A DNA stretch of 64,000 bases from Chloroflexota bacterium (lineage in GTDB: Bacteria; Chloroflexota; Anaerolineae; Anaerolineales; UBA11579), in assembly GCA_013112575.1 (NCBI GenBank), contig JABFGG010000008.1, positions 62,001 through 126,000 on the forward strand. Direction: 5' to 3'. How positions within the stretch are numbered: position 1 is the first letter of the stretch; every line of letters starts with the position of its first letter. The position numbers were made by a program, and so were the translations under genes. The notes beneath the pieces were generated by a model. It worked only from the letters and a program-made list of their open reading frames with translations, did no database searches and was not told the DNA's origin. Shown piece after piece: positions 61,346-64,000 of this stretch.

Positions 61346-62104
61346 TCAGAGCAAGCCAGTGTTGCCAGCCCGAGCTACACTTATAGCGAATACTTGTTTG
61401 GCACCAGCATCAAGCAGACTTTGGGTGCAAGCCTGCATAGTCGCCCCGGTTGTGATCACGTCATCGACCACTAACACATTGCTATTTGACACTATTCTCA
61501 GATCGGCATCAAAGGCATTGGTGACATTGCGGTGTCGTTCTGGTGGCGACAATCCAATTTGAGTTGCAGTTTCCCTAACCCGCTTTAAGGCTCCAGGCGC
61601 ATAGCGAAGTGAAAGCCGCAGTGCCAAAGGCCGTGCCAATAAATTTGCTTGATTATAGCCACGAGAAGCAAGTCGCTTCTGGCTCAAAGGAACCGACAGA
61701 ACCAGATCGATAGGCCATTCCTCAGTCTGCAAAATTTGTCCCAAGGGTAATGCTAAGATTTCGCCCAAAGCCAAATCGCGCTTGTACTTAAGTTGGTGAA
61801 TAGCCTTACGCAACGGCCCGTCAAAAATAGCCCAAGAACGCATGGCACTGAAGGCCGGCCTATGACGCTCGCAATCTATACATATTTGAGTTGATTCTAA
61901 GGCAAGTGGAATACCGCAAAACTCACAACAAATATCTTGAATCACACATACTGCTCTACGACAATCGGGACACAACCGATGGCCAGGAGCCCCACAGCCA
62001 GCACAAACAGGAGGATACAACCAGTCAAGGCTACGCCAAACCCATTGGCTTAACCGGTATGCGAAAGGAACGGCAGTTCCCGATGGAACGACCCCATCCG
62101 ACAA
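61346..62104 (-). CDS. comF: ComF-family phosphoribosyltransferase-like protein
   Basis: 252 residues. The N-terminus has a zinc ribbon with cysteines in PPVCAGCGAPGHRLCPDC and IQDICCEFCGIPL, plus ICIDCERHRP; the C-terminus is a PRTase domain with the PRPP-binding loop NVLVVDDVITTGATM. ComF is needed for DNA uptake/recombination in competent bacteria. Only non-ATG starts are available in the 5' region (a TTG at 62104), so the true start is uncertain. It is the gene before tadC, 16 bases apart. Confidence 0.9.
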   Translation of the reverse strand: MSDGVVPSGTAVPFAYRLSQWVWRSLDWLYPPVCAGCGAPGHRLCPDCRRAVCVIQDICCEFCGIPLALESTQICIDCERHRPAFSAMRSWAIFDGPLRKAIHQLKYKRDLALGEILALPLGQILQTEEWPIDLVLSVPLSQKRLASRGYNQANLLARPLALRLSLRYAPGALKRVRETATQIGLSPPERHRNVTNAFDADLRIVSNSNVLVVDDVITTGATMQACTQSLLDAGAKQVFAISVARAGNTGLL

Positions 62105-62120
62105 AATGATATCTCAATCG

Positions 62121-63071
62121 CTAGAATAAGATCCCGCCCAAAGCAGAGCGGAAAAGGAGTAATGCGGCTGGTCCCAAGAGGACAATCATGATGCTGGGGA
62201 AAATCAGGAGGGCCATAGGGAATAGCATTTTAATTGGTGCCTGTTGGGCTTTTTCTTCAGCACGTTGGCGACGGCGCACACGCATGTCATCTGATTGAAT
62301 TCGCAAAACCTTGGCCATGCTGACACCTAGCTGCTCACTTTGGATGACGGCGGCAACAAAACTATCCATTTCCGATACGCCCAAACGGTCAGCCATATCG
62401 CGCAATGCTTCACGACGTAATTTTCCAAGTTGCATTTCTTGCAAAGCGCGACCAAAGGCAAGCGCTAATTCATTCTCCCATTTCTCGTTCACCTTTTTCA
62501 TAGCGGCATCAAAACCCAAGCCAGCCTCTACACAGATTGTCAATAAATCTAAAGCATCCGGCATAGCTTTACGAATCGATTCCTGACGACTGTTAACTCT
62601 ACTGGTAAGTAATAGATTAGGAATAAAGAAGCCCAACAAAGTAAACCCCACAAGGAGAACAAGGGAACGCAATTGGAAAGGAGTCCAAGCTGGGGCAACA
62701 AGAAAGACAAAAAATAAAGCCCCTCCCATCATGGCCCCCACAATAAAACGGGAGGCCAGGAAAGTCGTAGGGTCTAATCCGCGGGGATTGCCAGCCATTT
62801 CCAATTTTTCCTGGGTGTCCTGGATCATGGTTTGCGGTGTAAAACGCAATGCAATTTCACCCATGCGTTGTGCTGTTGGATAAATAACACGGTCCATGAA
62901 CGGTTGGGACATCTCAATATCTTCGAGACTAGTAGGCTCACCTACTTCAGCAAATTCAGCAAGCCGCTCTTCTAAAGGGTCACCCGTTTGAGCGGATCGC
63001 AATCCTGTAACTACTAAGGCCACCGCCACAATGATAATGACAAGGATAATAAAAGTAATTAAAAGACCCAT
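62121..63071 (-). CDS. tadC: Tad pilus membrane protein TadC
   Basis: 316 residues, type II secretion F-domain protein. An N-terminal helix (LLITFIILVIIIVAVALVVTG), a cytosolic domain, two helices near residues 110-145 (FVFLVAPAWTPFQLRSLVLL), then the F-domain (AGLGFDAAMKKVNEKWENEL and MADRLGVSEMDSFVAAVIQS) and a last helix. With TadB it forms the inner-membrane platform for the Flp pilus. It lies 11 bases downstream of tadB. TadC usually follows TadB, as here. Confidence 0.93.
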   Translation of the reverse strand: MGLLITFIILVIIIVAVALVVTGLRSAQTGDPLEERLAEFAEVGEPTSLEDIEMSQPFMDRVIYPTAQRMGEIALRFTPQTMIQDTQEKLEMAGNPRGLDPTTFLASRFIVGAMMGGALFFVFLVAPAWTPFQLRSLVLLVGFTLLGFFIPNLLLTSRVNSRQESIRKAMPDALDLLTICVEAGLGFDAAMKKVNEKWENELALAFGRALQEMQLGKLRREALRDMADRLGVSEMDSFVAAVIQSEQLGVSMAKVLRIQSDDMRVRRRQRAEEKAQQAPIKMLFPMALLIFPSIMIVLLGPAALLLFRSALGGILF

Positions 63072-63082
63072 ATAAGACCTCC

Positions 63083-64000
63083 TTACACTTCAATGTCCGC
63101 GATGCGCATCATGATGTAATACCCAACAGCAATCATAATACCCCCAATTACCAACATGCCCACTCCGCATAAAACCGGTTCCAGGAAGAACTGCATCATG
63201 TAATCACGGTTCAGGCCCCACAGAATAAACATAAGAAATATTGGTAATAGAGCCAGGAAGCGTCCTGAATAAACCACCTGAGCAGTGAGTGTCTTAATCT
63301 CATTCTTAATGCGGATACGCTCACGAACCGTGTGAGAAATAATTTCCAAAATCTCCGCAAGGTTACCACCAACCTCTCTTTGTACGTTGATGGCAGTAAT
63401 AGTTAGATCAAGGTCATCGCTAGGAATGCGACGCAGGAGATTATCCAAAGACTTTTCCATGGGAATACCCAACTGCATTTCTTGGACGACGCGGCGAAAC
63501 TCAACGTTGATAGGCTCAGGCATTTCTTTGCTGACGGCCTCCATAGCCTGCATCGTAGAAAAACCTGCCCGAATACCGTTGACCATAAGGTTAAGCATAT
63601 CAGGTAACTGGTCACTAAATTTTCTGAGGCGTACACCCTGTTGTCTTCGCACGATAAAGCGAGGAACAAATAACCCCCCGATGGCACCAGCAACGGCCGT
63701 CACGACACCCCCAAAGTAAAATCCAAGCACAGCAGAAACGAAGCTTGCAATAATCATGAAAGCCACGTATTCGCCTGGCTTGAACTTCATGTCAGCCCGA
63801 GCTAGCTGTTTAGCAATGCGGTCACCAAAACTGGAGCGTTCAACAAGTACGTTGATCCAGTCCGTTAGGGGAGTAGAGCCTTCTTCAGCCTCCATCAAAT
63901 CAAGGGTTTCAGGCTCCGGCTCGTCTAAATAGCGCCCCAGCCTTTCTTCAACAAGTGAACGTTCACTTGAAAGGGTGACGTAGACACCAATGACCAACAT
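63083..64000 (-). CDS. tadB: Tad pilus membrane protein TadB (N-terminus may be cut)
   Basis: 305 residues to an ATG at the very end of the window; the first residues MLVIGVYVTLSSERSLVEER look like the end of an N-terminal helix, so the true start probably lies further out. Two central helices (VAFMIIASFVSAVLGFYFGG, VVTAVAGAIGGLFVPRFIVR) and the F-domain (MVNGIRAGFSTMQAMEAVSK, EVGGNLAEILEIISHTVRER) match TadB. It builds the platform for Flp pilus assembly together with TadC. Confidence 0.92.
   Translation of the reverse strand: MLVIGVYVTLSSERSLVEERLGRYLDEPEPETLDLMEAEEGSTPLTDWINVLVERSSFGDRIAKQLARADMKFKPGEYVAFMIIASFVSAVLGFYFGGVVTAVAGAIGGLFVPRFIVRRQQGVRLRKFSDQLPDMLNLMVNGIRAGFSTMQAMEAVSKEMPEPINVEFRRVVQEMQLGIPMEKSLDNLLRRIPSDDLDLTITAINVQREVGGNLAEILEIISHTVRERIRIKNEIKTLTAQVVYSGRFLALLPIFLMFILWGLNRDYMMQFFLEPVLCGVGMLVIGGIMIAVGYYIMMRIADIEV

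Noticed and set aside
1-64000. tRNA, rRNA, CRISPR or insertion-sequence features
   Set aside because: Gaps are short and I saw no cloverleaf, repeat-spacer array, transposase or inverted-repeat pair; a tRNAscan and IS search would be decisive.

Overview
The window looks like chromosome from a free-living, probably anaerobic or microaerophilic bacterium of the Chloroflexota (Anaerolineae-like). This placement is an inference. It rests on the mix of a Tad/Flp pilus, many lipoproteins with an Lgt homologue, long-form HPF, YfhO-type giant membrane proteins, several N-terminally anchored LamG/DUF1080-like surface proteins and a moderate GC content. There are no rRNA, tRNA, CRISPR or insertion-sequence features that I can see; almost all of the DNA is coding and arranged in tight operons.

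Layout. (1) 1-3741: end of HPr, PTS enzyme I, an inositol-monophosphatase-like enzyme and a LysR regulator. (2) 3765-14365: a sugar-acid/pentose locus. A galactitol-type PTS (EIIA, EIIB, EIIC, small membrane protein) lies upstream of ulaE and ulaD, which are followed without a break by genes for a lipoate-dependent 2-oxo acid dehydrogenase (E1 alpha, E1 beta, E2; no E3). A divergent SorC-family regulator and matching palindromes at the two promoters suggest one regulon; a transaldolase-like enzyme and a VOC protein follow. (3) 14493-18847: NifX-like protein, thioredoxin-VKOR fusion and three tandem anchored surface proteins. (4) 18867-24724: an NAD-linked formate dehydrogenase whose catalytic subunit carries an in-frame UGA (selenocysteine), with diaphorase subunits and a Cys-rich protein. 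(5) 25139-32364: DedA protein, then a TetR-controlled ABC-2 efflux cluster with an HlyD-type lipoprotein. (6) 32436-43381: AI-2E-type exporter, nitroreductase, HhH glycosylase, LysE exporter and four giant multi-pass membrane proteins. (7) 43491-49049: zinc-ribbon coiled-coil protein, membrane-anchored NACHT-HEAT NTPase, and the DUF167/YggT/YggS/PgeF housekeeping group. (8) 49080-52661: CcdA, TlpA and a glutaredoxin-DUF2085 fusion, plus a Tat-exported L,D-transpeptidase. (9) 52864-56417: copper operon csoR-copZ-doxX-copA with a clear promoter and operator. (10) 56588-59709: two tandem thioredoxin-like lipoproteins, each with an in-frame UGA in place of the first active-site cysteine, divergent from a TlpA-lgt-folB operon. 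(11) 59752-64000: a tiny Flp pilin gene, folE, hpf, comF, tadC and tadB.

The most interesting result is selenocysteine use. Three UGA codons fall exactly at known redox-active positions (FdhA and two WUxxC thioredoxin-like lipoproteins). Each is followed 19-37 nt later by a hairpin with the same U-CGUGC-A apical loop, which is what a genome-specific SECIS recognised by one SelB would look like. A standard gene caller would split all three genes. The second theme is the SorC-type regulon that appears to co-regulate a galactitol-family PTS, L-ascorbate-type catabolic enzymes and an orphan 2-oxo acid dehydrogenase.
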